Positions 6,836 through 15,787 are shown, counted from the stretch's first letter. The stretch is DNA of 64,000 nt from Solidesulfovibrio carbinolicus (GCF_004135975.1 NZ_CP026538.1:1922001-1986000); one strand, 5' to 3'. Program-made: numbers and translations. Notes: generated from the letters alone by a model not told the origin.

Positions 6836-8716
6836 ATGTCACAAGCCAGCGCAGCACTCCAGGGCCGAAGGGAAGCACTCTCACCCCCACGGTCCTCGTC
6901 ACGAATCCTCCCTGGCGATTCTCAGTCGGTGGTGCACTCCATCCGGCGGTCCTCGCCGACCTACCTTTACCTGAAAGGCAATCTTTACTATTTTCGGTAT
7001 GCTTTCCCAAAAGCATGCCGTGATCTATTGGGTCACGCTGAAATCCGCATCAGTTTGAAGACTGGATATGTCCGGGAGGCTCGGCATAGAGCGTCTGGGT
7101 TATATGCTCTGCTGCTAAAGCTTATTGGGGGTGGGCTGTTGGATTATCAAGAAATTCGATCACAGTTGGTTCAGTGGTTAGCCTGCTTGCTGGAAGAGCC
7201 AGATAAACAACCAATTTCTCAAAAAGAGATTCGGGAAAGGCTCAATGGGTATCTCCGTGCTCTTCTAGAGAAGGATGACATGAATGTTCATCCGCGCAAG
7301 GGGGTGAGTGGTCCTGACATTGAGTTGACGGCCGCGCAACTTTTAGCAAGTAATGCCAGCCTCCTGAGTCGTCTTGTTGAGAATCCTGATTCGTTAGTCA
7401 AGTCTGTGACAGAGTGTATCCCGGTGTTGATATCGGAAGGAGTTTTTAAGCCTGAGGAGATTTCAAATGAGAATGTTTTGCAAATAGTAAAAGCACATTT
7501 GAAAGCGCAAGTGCTTAATAATAAGATCAAAGCGGCGAGAGCAAGTGGTGATTACCTCATGGAGCAAGCTGTTTTTGCTGCTCCTTATAAACCGTATCCT
7601 CCTGTTGCTGAAGAAGCAGTTGTCCAAGGAGGCCAGTCTGATTCTGTTGGTGGGGAATTGCTGTCTGAATTTATTGAGAAGTATATCAAGACAAAAATTT
7701 CTGATGGAGCTTGGAAAGATCACGGTGTTGCGGATCATAGGGGGAGGCTCTTTAACTTGGTAGAAATCTTGGGGGATAAAGTTGTCTCTGATGTTTCTCG
7801 TGATGATATGCGCCATTTTCGTGATGTATTACGTAGATTGCCGCCCAATAGGACGAAGTTGAAAAAGTACAAAGGGAAAACAATCAACGATATTTTAGAA
7901 ATGAATCCCGCTGATGTCTTAAGTGTCAAGACAGTTAATGTGATCGTCGAGACGGCATCAAGCATGTTTGATTGGGGTGTGCGGGAAGGGCATTTGTCCC
8001 AGAATCCAGCGAAAGGGCTTTCTATTAAGGATGATAGGCAAGAGATTGGCCTGCGTGATGCTTTTTCCCCTGAAGATATTCGGAAGATTTTCGCAAGCGA
8101 TCATTATGTGAAAGGAGATTTTAAACATCCTTCTTTCTTCTGGGCTCCGCTGATAGCAGTCTATACAGGTATGCGCCTCGAAGAGGTGTGTCAGTTGAGC
8201 CTCGACGACATATATGAGTCCGAACAGGGAAACATATGGGTCATAGATGTCAACGCCAATCTGTATCGTGATGGGATAGGACGGAAGTTGCTAAAAAATA
8301 AAAACGCTGCACGCATCATTCCTATCCATCAGGACTTAATTCAAGTTGGGCTTCTTGATCATCGCGATTGCCTCAAGAAACAAGGGGTTGAAAGGCTTTT
8401 CCCAGAATTAAATAAGACAGCATTGTCGCCCAAGTTTGGAAAGCAACCTGGAAAGGTATTTGGTAAATTGGTCAGAGCATTAGACCTTGGGGGGAATAAG
8501 ACGTTTCATTCGTTACGGCATTCCTTTAGTGATTTCTTTAAGGTGAAAGGACTACATAACGATACTTTTCGACAGATCTTTGGGCATGAAATACCGGAAC
8601 TGGCTGGACGGCAGTATGGTTCAAAGTTTGATGCTAGGACGTGTTATGAGGAAATTGTGTCAAAACTTGATTATGGCATTGACATTTCTCTGGTCAACGC
8701 CAAGCCGTATCTGTGA
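6836..8716 (+). CDS. int: Tyrosine site-specific recombinase (integrase)
   Basis: This phage/island integrase catalyses integration and excision at an att site. The N-terminus carries the SAM-like motif YLYLKGNLYYFRYAFP. The C-terminal catalytic domain shows YTGMRLEEVCQLSL with the first Arg, HSLRHSFSDFF (H-x-L-R-H) and IFGHEIPELAGRQYG with the late His and the Tyr nucleophile. The frame is open from 6653, but that region contains the att sequence and terminator, so the start must lie downstream. I give the ATG at 6836; a GTG at 6929 or 6932, nearer the conserved domain, is equally possible. The gene lies immediately beside the tRNA-like att sequence, as expected. It is AT-richer than the recombination genes that follow. 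Confidence 0.85.
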   Translation: MSQASAALQGRREALSPPRSSSRILPGDSQSVVHSIRRSSPTYLYLKGNLYYFRYAFPKACRDLLGHAEIRISLKTGYVREARHRASGLYALLLKLIGGGLLDYQEIRSQLVQWLACLLEEPDKQPISQKEIRERLNGYLRALLEKDDMNVHPRKGVSGPDIELTAAQLLASNASLLSRLVENPDSLVKSVTECIPVLISEGVFKPEEISNENVLQIVKAHLKAQVLNNKIKAARASGDYLMEQAVFAAPYKPYPPVAEEAVVQGGQSDSVGGELLSEFIEKYIKTKISDGAWKDHGVADHRGRLFNLVEILGDKVVSDVSRDDMRHFRDVLRRLPPNRTKLKKYKGKTINDILEMNPADVLSVKTVNVIVETASSMFDWGVREGHLSQNPAKGLSIKDDRQEIGLRDAFSPEDIRKIFASDHYVKGDFKHPSFFWAPLIAVYTGMRLEEVCQLSLDDIYESEQGNIWVIDVNANLYRDGIGRKLLKNKNAARIIPIHQDLIQVGLLDHRDCLKKQGVERLFPELNKTALSPKFGKQPGKVFGKLVRALDLGGNKTFHSLRHSFSDFFKVKGLHNDTFRQIFGHEIPELAGRQYGSKFDARTCYEEIVSKLDYGIDISLVNAKPYL

Positions 8717-8866
8717 TTGATTCCTGTCGTATCTTTTTTTGTTTTTCATTGATTGGTGTTGTTCAAATTTGTTCAGGTATATATTATTGGTCTGAAGTAA
8801 GAGTTTGTATCCGATCTGACGCCAGTTGAGGCGACCAAGGAGAACTTCTAGACCAGTGGGTACAGT

Positions 8867-9574
8867 ATGGAGAACTATCAATCGACAGAAATTTCAGAAT
8901 TGGCCAAGGCCCTCATCAACGTGCAACGAACAATTCAGCCTGCGGTGAAGGATGCTACCAATCCCTTTGTCCAAAATCGGTACGCGACGCTCAATAGCGT
9001 CATGGATTCCTGCCGCGAAGCCTTACTCGGCAACAGCATTTGGATGACGCAGTTCCCGGTTCCGGCCGAACCTGGGTACCTGGGACTGGTCACGAAGTTG
9101 ACCCATGCCGAATCCGGCCAATGGCAATCCTCACTGGCGGTGGTGCCGTTACCCAAAGCTGACCCTCAGGGCATGGGAAGCGCCATGACCTATGCCCGGC
9201 GATATGCGTTGAGCGCCATGCTGGGTATCGTCACGGACGACGATGATGGCGAAGACGCAAAAATGCCCACGAAAACGACCAGTCCTTCGAGAAGGCCGCA
9301 GAATGCCCCTCTGGCGCACAAAGGCACACCTTCCGACGAACGCCCTGGCCAAGTCGATAAAAACGCCTCAGACTCGAAGCATGGCGTTCAGAATTTTTTA
9401 GCGCTCTTGCCTCGAATCGACGGCATCACCTACCAAACGGTTCCTGCCGACGGCGGACAAACCTGCATTATCGCCACGGGCAACACGGCGGCGAAAAAAG
9501 CGCTGCTCTCGGAAGCGGGCTTCCGCTGGAACCCGCAGCGCAAGGTGTGGTGGCGGTACGCCCATGCTTCCTGA
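8867..9574 (+). CDS. erf: ERF family single-strand annealing protein
   Basis: The 235-residue protein matches the ERF superfamily of phage recombinases, which anneal complementary single strands during recombination. The N-terminal domain shows NPFVQNRYATLNSVMDSCR and the signature GMGSAMTYARRYALSAMLGI, followed by the acidic DDDDGEDA segment. A Pro/Lys-rich linker (residues 130-170) leads to a C-terminal motif AGFRWNPQRKVWWRYA, seen in other mobile-element recombination proteins. It opens a plus-strand module with a RecB/Cas4-like nuclease, CobS-like and CobT-like proteins, comparable to the bet/exo/cobS region of SXT-type integrative elements. An intrinsic-type hairpin follows the gene. Confidence 0.88.
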   Translation: MENYQSTEISELAKALINVQRTIQPAVKDATNPFVQNRYATLNSVMDSCREALLGNSIWMTQFPVPAEPGYLGLVTKLTHAESGQWQSSLAVVPLPKADPQGMGSAMTYARRYALSAMLGIVTDDDDGEDAKMPTKTTSPSRRPQNAPLAHKGTPSDERPGQVDKNASDSKHGVQNFLALLPRIDGITYQTVPADGGQTCIIATGNTAAKKALLSEAGFRWNPQRKVWWRYAHAS

Positions 9575-9670
9575 CGCCCATCACGCCAATCCCCCAAATC
9601 TTCCCACCCATTCCCAACATCCCCATCTTCTCAATCCTCTCGACCAACCACCAACGCCATCAAGGCCATG

Positions 9671-9698
9671 AAAGGGCTGTCCGCAAGGGCAGCCCTTT
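9671..9698 (+). terminator. Hairpin between erf and the nuclease gene
   Basis: AAAGGGCTG (9671-9679) pairs perfectly with CAGCCCTTT (9690-9698), and the descending arm ends in a short T-run. It may terminate or attenuate transcription after erf. The next gene starts only 19 bases later, so attenuation is as likely as termination. Confidence 0.5.
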
Positions 9699-9716
9699 TC
9701 ATTTGGGAGTGCCGTC

Positions 9717-11000
9717 ATGACCGGGAAATTAATGAAATCAACCTCTATACACGACCAAGCTTCGGTTCTGCTGGCGCTGCTGGCCAGCGGCCTCAAACGC
9801 CATGGAGAACTGTCCTCCGACAAGCGCCTAGGCGACCGGAGCCGATACGTGGGGCTCAGCGACGTGGGCAGGGCCATGGACTGCTTGCGGGCCACGGTTG
9901 CGGACAAGCTGCTGCGGCCTGCTCAGCCCTCTTTGCCTGCTTCGCCCTGCATCGATGCGTTTTCGGACAACACGCTGACCATGCTGCGCCGCCACCTTAC
10001 CCTCCAGCGCGGGCACTGCTTCGAAGAGCTGGTGGGGCACGCCTTGGACGCCCAGGCGCTGCTCGTGCTGCGCCAACTGGAAATCGAGCTTCTCCATCAG
10101 GACACGCCCATTCGGGCGCACCTGGATTTCGTGCTTGTCAGTGCCACGCCGGTCCCAACGGTGCGCATCCTGGAGTGCAAAAGCGCTCGACGTTTGCCGG
10201 ACGCGCTCTACACCTCTCATGAAACCCAGGTCTACGGACAGGTCGGGCTGCTTCACGCCGCTTGGAACACCAAGGCTTTCACGCTGCGGGACGCCACGGG
10301 TCAAGTTCTCGCTTCCCGGGTGACCTTTCCGGAACTCTGCCAAACCTGCCTGGGCGTCTCCCTGCCACGCTCCCCGGATGCCGTCGACTTACAAGCCTGG
10401 GTGCTGTGCCTGTCCATGACCGACGGCAAAGCCTTTGGACCCTACATGCCGCACCCAGCCATGCTGCGCCTGTGCCTGAAAACCGCGTCCGACCTGTGGG
10501 AACGGCTCCAGGCCTGCCGGAAAGGGCAAATCGGCCTCGACGCGTTGCCCACCGCCAGCGGCTGCCATGCGCTGTGCGGATACTGCAGCTGGAATGCGGA
10601 TTGTCCCAAATTCCAAGGAGAAAACCAGCCGGATTGGGAGGACGACTTGCAGACCCTGGTCGCCTTGAGAACCCAAAAGCAAACCCTTGAGATGACGATC
10701 CAGGAAAAGGAAGCGGCCATTCGAACGGCCTGCCGGCTTGCCCAACCCCAGGACGCCTGGATCCAGGCCGGCGGCTACCGATGCCGGATCACGAGGCAAA
10801 GCGGTCGACGCAGTCTCGACAAGGACAGGCTGCGCCAAGAGCTCGTCGCGCTGACCGGCTCGGCGACCATGACCGAAGCGCTCCTTTCCCGATGCGAAAC
10901 GCGCGGGCAACCAAGCGCACGACTCCAGGTGCAGGCAATCCACGCCAGACCTGAGGCCGCCGGACTGCCGGCGGCCTCTTCTTTTGCCAACGCTTCATGA
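9717..11000 (+). CDS. RecB/Cas4-like PD-(D/E)XK exonuclease with cysteine cluster
   Basis: The 427-residue protein has a nuclease core: helix motif RGHCFEELVGH (about 99-108), Asp137 in AHLDFVL, Glu153-Cys-Lys155 in ILECKSAR, then a Q-x-x-x-Y-like helix ETQVYGQVGLLHAA. Four cysteines (Cys56, Cys287, Cys290 and Cys296, the last three in CGYCSWNADC) could hold an iron-sulphur cluster, as in Cas4 and AddB-type nucleases. It probably degrades one DNA strand so that the ERF protein can load on the other. The C-terminal 120 residues contain a coiled coil (about 310-340). Upstream lies erf; downstream an AAA ATPase gene begins 12 bases later. Confidence 0.78.
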   Translation: MTGKLMKSTSIHDQASVLLALLASGLKRHGELSSDKRLGDRSRYVGLSDVGRAMDCLRATVADKLLRPAQPSLPASPCIDAFSDNTLTMLRRHLTLQRGHCFEELVGHALDAQALLVLRQLEIELLHQDTPIRAHLDFVLVSATPVPTVRILECKSARRLPDALYTSHETQVYGQVGLLHAAWNTKAFTLRDATGQVLASRVTFPELCQTCLGVSLPRSPDAVDLQAWVLCLSMTDGKAFGPYMPHPAMLRLCLKTASDLWERLQACRKGQIGLDALPTASGCHALCGYCSWNADCPKFQGENQPDWEDDLQTLVALRTQKQTLEMTIQEKEAAIRTACRLAQPQDAWIQAGGYRCRITRQSGRRSLDKDRLRQELVALTGSATMTEALLSRCETRGQPSARLQVQAIHARPEAAGLPAASSFANAS

Positions 11001-11011
11001 TGGAGGATGAC

Positions 11012-11989
11012 ATGGACAAGACTCTGTTTGACCTGAGTGGCTTGCAGGCCACGGAACTGGACGCCGGCCAGGTGTTTAGCGGCACGCCGTCGGGAAAAGC
11101 CGTCCAGGGCTTTGACGCGCCGTGCCGTTACACGCCCACGCCGTCGCCGGACTACCTCTTCCACGAATCCAGCCGGGACATCATCGTCTGGTTCTTGGAA
11201 CGCAGCGATCCGCTGTACGTGTTTGGCCCGACCGGCTCCGGCAAGACCTCGCTGGTCAAGGAGCTGGCCGCCAGACTCCACTATCCGGTGTTCGAGGTGA
11301 CGGCCCACGGTCGGCTGGAATTTGCCGATCTGGTCGGCCACCTGGCCGTGCGTGACGGCTCCATGGACTATGCCTACGGCCCCCTGACCCTGGCCATGCG
11401 GCACGGCGGCCTGTTTTTGCTCAACGAAATCGATCTGGTCAGCCCGGACGTGGCGGCCGGCTGCAACGGTGTTCTGGACGGACAGCCCCTTTGTTTGGCC
11501 GAAAACGGCGGCGAACTTGTTTCCCCGCATCCCCTGTTTCGGTTCGTGGCCACGGCCAACACCAATGGCGCCTTTGACGAGACCGGGCTCTACCAAGGCA
11601 CGCTTCAACAGAACCTGGCCTTCATGGACCGGTTTTGGCTGTGCGAAGTGGGCTATCCGGAGGAACAAGCTGAAATGGCGCTGCTTGCCGGCCGGACGGC
11701 CATGCTGCCGGAGGATGTCCGTGCCCGCATGGTGCACTTCGCCAATGAAGTCCGCCGGCTTTTCGTCGGCGAAGCGGCCGGCGAGATCACCAAGACCATC
11801 GAAGTGACGTTTTCTACCCGCACCTTGCTACGCTGGGCTGATCTGACCGTGCGGTTCCAGCCGTTGGCTCACCAAGGCATCCAGCCGGTGACCTACGCCC
11901 TGGACCGCGCCTTGGGCTACCGGGCCAGCCGGGAAACCCGAGCCTTGCTGCATGAACTGGCCCAGCGAATCTTTCCCGTTGCCGGGTAA
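11012..11989 (+). CDS. CobS-like MoxR-type AAA+ ATPase
   Basis: The 325-residue AAA+ protein resembles the cobaltochelatase subunit CobS, but the context is recombination, not cobalamin synthesis. Visible are Walker A GPTGSGKTS (residues 72-80), the Walker B region GGLFLLNEIDL, sensor 1 with ATANTNG, and a downstream arginine segment STRTLLRWADL. I choose the ATG at 11012 because GGAGG lies at 11002-11006; an ATG at 10997 overlaps the previous stop. With the downstream DUF3150 and VWA/metal-site proteins it forms the MoxR-VWA type pair found on SXT-like elements. Such pairs remodel or insert metal into a partner; the target here is unknown. Confidence 0.82.
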   Translation: MDKTLFDLSGLQATELDAGQVFSGTPSGKAVQGFDAPCRYTPTPSPDYLFHESSRDIIVWFLERSDPLYVFGPTGSGKTSLVKELAARLHYPVFEVTAHGRLEFADLVGHLAVRDGSMDYAYGPLTLAMRHGGLFLLNEIDLVSPDVAAGCNGVLDGQPLCLAENGGELVSPHPLFRFVATANTNGAFDETGLYQGTLQQNLAFMDRFWLCEVGYPEEQAEMALLAGRTAMLPEDVRARMVHFANEVRRLFVGEAAGEITKTIEVTFSTRTLLRWADLTVRFQPLAHQGIQPVTYALDRALGYRASRETRALLHELAQRIFPVAG

Positions 11990-12015
11990 CTTCAGACACC
12001 AAATTGGAGATAGCG

Positions 12016-13062
12016 ATGGATACCCCGATTCTCTCCGACATCCGCGTTCTGGACAACCTCTTGGCCGTCAACCTCAACATCACGCTTTGGTCGGCTCGCA
12101 AAAAGCTGACCCTTGAAGACTTCGGTCCGGTGGATCTGCCGCCGGAAGATCTGGCGACCCTTGGCAGCAAGCGCATCGCGCCGCCGGAGAGCCTGCGCAT
12201 CTTCGCCACCCTCAAGGCCCGGGCCTTTGCCTTTCTGGATCGGCACGGCATCCGCTTCCTGGGCGGTTGGGCCATCCCGGAAGCCAAGGCAACCGAAATC
12301 GTTCGTGAACTGTGCGCCATCCGCGACGAATTCACGGCCCAAAAGGAAGCGTTCCTCACGGAGTATGACACCCTGGTGCAGGACTGGATCGCCAAGCATG
12401 CGGATTGGGCCAACCTGATCGCCAATTCCACGGTGGGAAGCGAATATGTCCGCGCCCGCCTGGGATTTGCCTGGCAGCTCTACAAGGTGGCTCCACTTAT
12501 GGAGCATCCCGAGGCCGAGACCATGGTCGAATCCGGCTTGTATGAGGAAGTGGAGGGGTTGGCCGGCACGCTTTTCACCGAGATCGCCAAGTTTGCCGAT
12601 GAGACTTGGCGCAAGGTGTATGCCGGCAGGACCGAAGTGACCCACAAGGCGCTGTCGCCGCTGCGCACGATGTACCACAAGCTCATGGGCCTGACCTTTG
12701 TCGAGCCCCATGTGGCTCCGGTGACGGAGATCCTGCACATGGCGCTTTCGCGTCTGCCTAAGAAGGGTACCATCGCCGGGACCGACCTCCTCATGCTCCA
12801 AGGTCTGGTCTGCCTTCTGCGTGATCCTGACGCCCTGATTGAGCATAGCCAGAAGGTCATCGAGGGCTACGGCCCGGCCACGGTGCTCGATTCGATCCTG
12901 CGTGCGCCCCTGGTCCCCGTGCTTGCGGAGAACAGCCCGGTTGAGATCACCGGATTCCTGGACGCGCCGGAAGGTGATGAGGAGCAGGCGGATATGGAGG
13001 ATCCCGCGCCGCGTCCATGCCCTGGGCCGCACGTGCAGATTCCCAGCATGGGGCTGTGGTGA
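12016..13062 (+). CDS. DUF3150 family protein
   Basis: The 348-residue protein matches DUF3150, a family that usually lies between CobS-like ATPases and CobT-like VWA proteins on integrative elements. It begins MDTPILSDIRVLDNLLAVNL and has long amphipathic helices throughout (residues 70-130 include QKEAFLTEYDTLVQDWI). The C-terminal 30 residues are acidic. The ATG at 12016 is preceded by GGAG, and a TTG at 12004 is less likely. Its role is unknown; the constant gene order suggests that it bridges the ATPase and VWA proteins. Its stop codon overlaps the GTG start proposed for the next gene. Confidence 0.78.
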   Translation: MDTPILSDIRVLDNLLAVNLNITLWSARKKLTLEDFGPVDLPPEDLATLGSKRIAPPESLRIFATLKARAFAFLDRHGIRFLGGWAIPEAKATEIVRELCAIRDEFTAQKEAFLTEYDTLVQDWIAKHADWANLIANSTVGSEYVRARLGFAWQLYKVAPLMEHPEAETMVESGLYEEVEGLAGTLFTEIAKFADETWRKVYAGRTEVTHKALSPLRTMYHKLMGLTFVEPHVAPVTEILHMALSRLPKKGTIAGTDLLMLQGLVCLLRDPDALIEHSQKVIEGYGPATVLDSILRAPLVPVLAENSPVEITGFLDAPEGDEEQADMEDPAPRPCPGPHVQIPSMGLW

Positions 13063-14795
13063 GCGCCATGGTGCCCATCCGCCATGTCATGCGGTCGTTG
13101 CCGCTCTTAGCTGCTGTGCTCGGTGACGCGTATGGCGTCGAAGTCGTCATCGGCGGCGATTCGGCCCACACCGACGGGAAAACCATCCATCTGCCGTCCC
13201 TGCCTCTGGAAGGGGACGCGACGGCCCTGGCCTTGGCCCGGGGGCTCCTGGATCATGAGGCCGCCCACATTCGGGAGACGGATTTTGCAGCGTTGCGCCA
13301 TTGGTCGCCCACGCCGTTGGCGCACCATATCTGGAATTCGCTGGAGGATTGGCGGGTGGAAAAACGGCTGGCCGAGCTCTTTCCAGGCTGCCGCCAGAAT
13401 TTCCAGTGGCTCATCGAGCATTATTTCGCAGGCACGGAGACAGCAGTCAGGGCCGGGGACACAAACCCGGCCCTGTCCATTTTAAACGCCATCCTGCTCA
13501 CGGTACGCGCCTGGGACGTCCCTGGCGTTCAGGCCAATCGGGATGCGCACATCAAGGAGGTGAACCGATCCTTTCCAGGTCTTTGGCCGCGCATCCAGGC
13601 CGTTTTGGATAAGGCTGGGGCTCAGTGTCGCAGCACTCAGGATGCTATCCGGTTGGCAGAGGCAATAGTGGCCCTGATCGAGGAAGAAAAGAGCCGTGGG
13701 CAGCCTCAGGACGGTGGCCAGGAGCATGGCAAGGCGGCAGCCGGGGAGCTCCAATCGGAACCACAAGAAGAAGAGCCGGCAGCGGCACAAGAGGATCGCG
13801 GCCAAACGGCCGGGGCCGTTCAACCGAAACCGGACGCCGTCTCCGGCGCAGCCGCAAGCGACCCCATAAGCGATCTTCCTGAAAAAGGCTGCTTCCCGAC
13901 AATGGCGAATGATTGGCTGGGGGAGTTGGTGGAAGCGGCTGCGCCAACGGATTGGCCGCAGCATTTGGGGGAAAGGTTGGCGCAAGCCCTGGGCGAGCAT
14001 CCCGTCGAGTCTGCGGACCAGGGCCTGGCCGTGGCGCGTCTTGGCAGCAAACCCTCCAAGACGCTGGAGGCGGCGGCGCGAGAAGCCTGTCTCCAGGCTT
14101 CAGTTGCCCTGCGTGCGCGCTTGTACCGGTTGCTCCAAGCCAGCCGTTTGGTGCGCAGCCAGCCCGGCCGTCACGGCAAGCTGGACCCTAAGCGACTTTA
14201 CGGTCTGGCCGTGGGCGATGCCAGGGTCTTTCGCACGCTTGGCCAGAAACCGGCCATGAGCACGGCGGTGCACATTCTCGTTGATAGTAGCGGCTCGATG
14301 TCGGGAGCGCCTATCAAGCTGGCGTCCCAGGCTTGCTACGCCGTGGCGACAGCCCTGGAGCGGATCAAAGGAGTAAACGTGGCGGTCTCGGTCTTTCCGG
14401 CGGGGAGCGCCCATGACGGCGTCACCGTGGCACCGCTGATCGAGCATGGGGCAAAGGTGCATGCCGAGCTCGACATCCCGGCGGAAGGCTACACGCCCTT
14501 GGCCCAGGCCTTGTGGTGGGTGCTGCAGCGGATGGTGTTGCTCAAGGAGGACCGAAAGCTGGTCCTCATCGTGACGGACGGCGAGCTGGATTCAGCTCCG
14601 GCCGCCCGCAAGGTGCTGCGGACAGCCGAGACGCTGGGTTTTGAGGTCTACGGGATCGGCATCCAGTCGGAAAGCGTCCGGAGCCTGCTGCCGCGCTCCA
14701 GCGTGAGCGTGAAATCGATGTCGGAATTGCCGGAAGCGCTGTTTTCGGTGTTGCAGCAGGCCTTGGCCCAAAGGCCGGCAGGAGGACGGCCATGA
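13059..14795 (+). CDS. CobT-like VWA protein with HExxH site
   Basis: The 578-residue protein has an N-terminal metallopeptidase-like motif HEAAHIRETDF, a Gln/Glu/Ala-rich low-complexity linker in the middle (about 215-275) and a C-terminal von Willebrand A domain with MIDAS residues in ILVDSSGSMSG. This is the layout of CobT-like partners of MoxR/CobS ATPases. I propose the GTG at 13059, which overlaps the preceding stop codon; an ATG at 13068 is possible, and the frame is open from 13017. The last bases overlap the ATG of a tiny downstream gene. Together with the CobS-like and DUF3150 proteins it probably forms a chaperone-like complex acting on the element's DNA machinery. Confidence 0.8.
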   Translation: MSAMVPIRHVMRSLPLLAAVLGDAYGVEVVIGGDSAHTDGKTIHLPSLPLEGDATALALARGLLDHEAAHIRETDFAALRHWSPTPLAHHIWNSLEDWRVEKRLAELFPGCRQNFQWLIEHYFAGTETAVRAGDTNPALSILNAILLTVRAWDVPGVQANRDAHIKEVNRSFPGLWPRIQAVLDKAGAQCRSTQDAIRLAEAIVALIEEEKSRGQPQDGGQEHGKAAAGELQSEPQEEEPAAAQEDRGQTAGAVQPKPDAVSGAAASDPISDLPEKGCFPTMANDWLGELVEAAAPTDWPQHLGERLAQALGEHPVESADQGLAVARLGSKPSKTLEAAAREACLQASVALRARLYRLLQASRLVRSQPGRHGKLDPKRLYGLAVGDARVFRTLGQKPAMSTAVHILVDSSGSMSGAPIKLASQACYAVATALERIKGVNVAVSVFPAGSAHDGVTVAPLIEHGAKVHAELDIPAEGYTPLAQALWWVLQRMVLLKEDRKLVLIVTDGELDSAPAARKVLRTAETLGFEVYGIGIQSESVRSLLPRSSVSVKSMSELPEALFSVLQQALAQRPAGGRP

Positions 14796-14923
14796 ACGGA
14801 GGGAATGGAGGGCAAAAGCTGTGTGAGCCAGGTTGGCGTCGTGAGGTGACAGTGCCCAACTGGTTTATTGGGTTGGGACGGGAGTCGTATTTACAACAAT
14901 ATGAAAAAGGGGGTATGCGATGA
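14792..14923 (+). CDS. 43-residue coupled small protein
   Basis: A 43-codon frame begins at the ATG that overlaps the stop codon of the VWA gene (ATGA at 14792) and ends in TGA at 14921-14923, which itself overlaps the next small gene's ATG. The peptide is MNGGNGGQKLCEPGWRREVT followed by a hydrophobic WFIGLG segment. It is too short for family recognition, but chained four-base overlaps on both sides argue that it is translated. Confidence 0.45.
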   Translation: MNGGNGGQKLCEPGWRREVTVPNWFIGLGRESYLQQYEKGGMR

Positions 14924-14991
14924 ATGGATTTCCATGGGTGCCGGTGATTGTGGCTGTGCTGGAATTTATCAAGGAGAAGATGGAGGAGTGA
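14920..14991 (+). CDS. 23-residue hydrophobic micropeptide, coupled
   Basis: The frame starts at the ATG overlapping the preceding stop (ATGA at 14920) and encodes a peptide beginning MNGFPWVPVIVAVLEFI and ending in KEKMEE. The first half could form a short membrane helix and the tail is charged. It is the third gene in a chain of start-stop overlaps beginning at the VWA gene. Function is unknown; it may be a membrane anchor, a holin-like peptide or chance. Confidence 0.4.
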   Translation: MNGFPWVPVIVAVLEFIKEKMEE

Positions 14992-15223
14992 GCCGTGTCG
15001 TAAGAAACGAACTCGGAATTGCTGGTCATTTTTTGTAGTGACAGTAGGTCTTGTCTCGCGTATTTTATTTCAATAGAAAATCGTGAGCTCATTTTTGGGG
15101 CAGAAAGCCTTTGATGCTGTAGGCAGCGTTTTTTGTGGTCTATAGGTGAGAAAAAAAGACACTGGCGTTTGACCATGCGTTAGACGCCAGTGGAAAAATG
15201 TGTAATCTGTTGAAAAGGCCTAG
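14992..15223. other. Intergenic region with inverted repeat before the primase-like gene
   Basis: CACTGGCGT (15160-15168) and ACGCCAGTG (15184-15192) form a perfect 9-base inverted repeat around 15 bases, 32 bases upstream of the next start codon. It may be an operator or mRNA hairpin controlling the replication genes. No coding sequence is visible on either strand. Confidence 0.45.
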
Positions 15224-15787
15224 TTGATGAAAAAGATATTTTCTCCCGAATTTTATGATTACATTGGGAAAAGTAATATTTTTTTAGACGAAGTTTTGAG
15301 CGACGAGCAACGCCGTTGTGTAGCGAGGTCAAATCTAGAGACTTTACTTAGCTATAGCTGTCGACAGATGAATGTCAGCATGGTAAGCGAAATTAATTTC
15401 GTTAGAAGTGTATGTCAAGAATATTTCAAAGTGGTGAATAATAGTTTGAATTTTGGATATTATGCTGCAGGTCAATTCCCGCTGATTGGAGATCCGAGGA
15501 AGGAGTATTTTCAGTGGAGAGTTAGTTCAGGACCCAAGAGTTTTCCTTCGCTTTATGCGGACGGGAAAGTGGGCAAAGGGTTTGTCGATCTGTATGCAAC
15601 GATTTACGGCAAATCTATGGCGGATGCATTTCGCGCTCTTTCAGAAGAACATGGATTGACTGAAAACGACTTGTTTAATTTTTTTAATTTTAAGAACTTG
15701 GTGTTCGAGTCAGACGCAAGCAAGATCGAGACAGTTCTGTTGCCAAAAAGTATTATTTGTGAAAGTGATCTCTATTTTTTTGAATGA
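15224..15787 (+). CDS. Primase-N-terminal-like protein of the replication pair
   Basis: The 187-residue protein starts MMKKIFSPEFYDYI. Its C-terminal half, with GKGFVDLYATIYGKSMADAF and then RALSEEHG, resembles the end of a CHC2-type primase zinc domain (GDVIDFYALLYG-like), but the zinc-binding cysteines are missing. It may be a degenerate primase accessory domain separated from the downstream helicase. The next gene overlaps its last 29 bases, so both are expressed together. AT-rich composition sets it apart from the preceding CobT module. The function is inferred from this weak similarity and the neighbour only. Confidence 0.5.
   Translation: MMKKIFSPEFYDYIGKSNIFLDEVLSDEQRRCVARSNLETLLSYSCRQMNVSMVSEINFVRSVCQEYFKVVNNSLNFGYYAAGQFPLIGDPRKEYFQWRVSSGPKSFPSLYADGKVGKGFVDLYATIYGKSMADAFRALSEEHGLTENDLFNFFNFKNLVFESDASKIETVLLPKSIICESDLYFFE

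Noticed and set aside
11012-14795. Cobalamin (cobaltochelatase) genes cobS and cobT
   Set aside because: No cobN or other cobalamin genes are present, and the DUF3150, ERF and nuclease neighbours fit a mobile-element recombination module.
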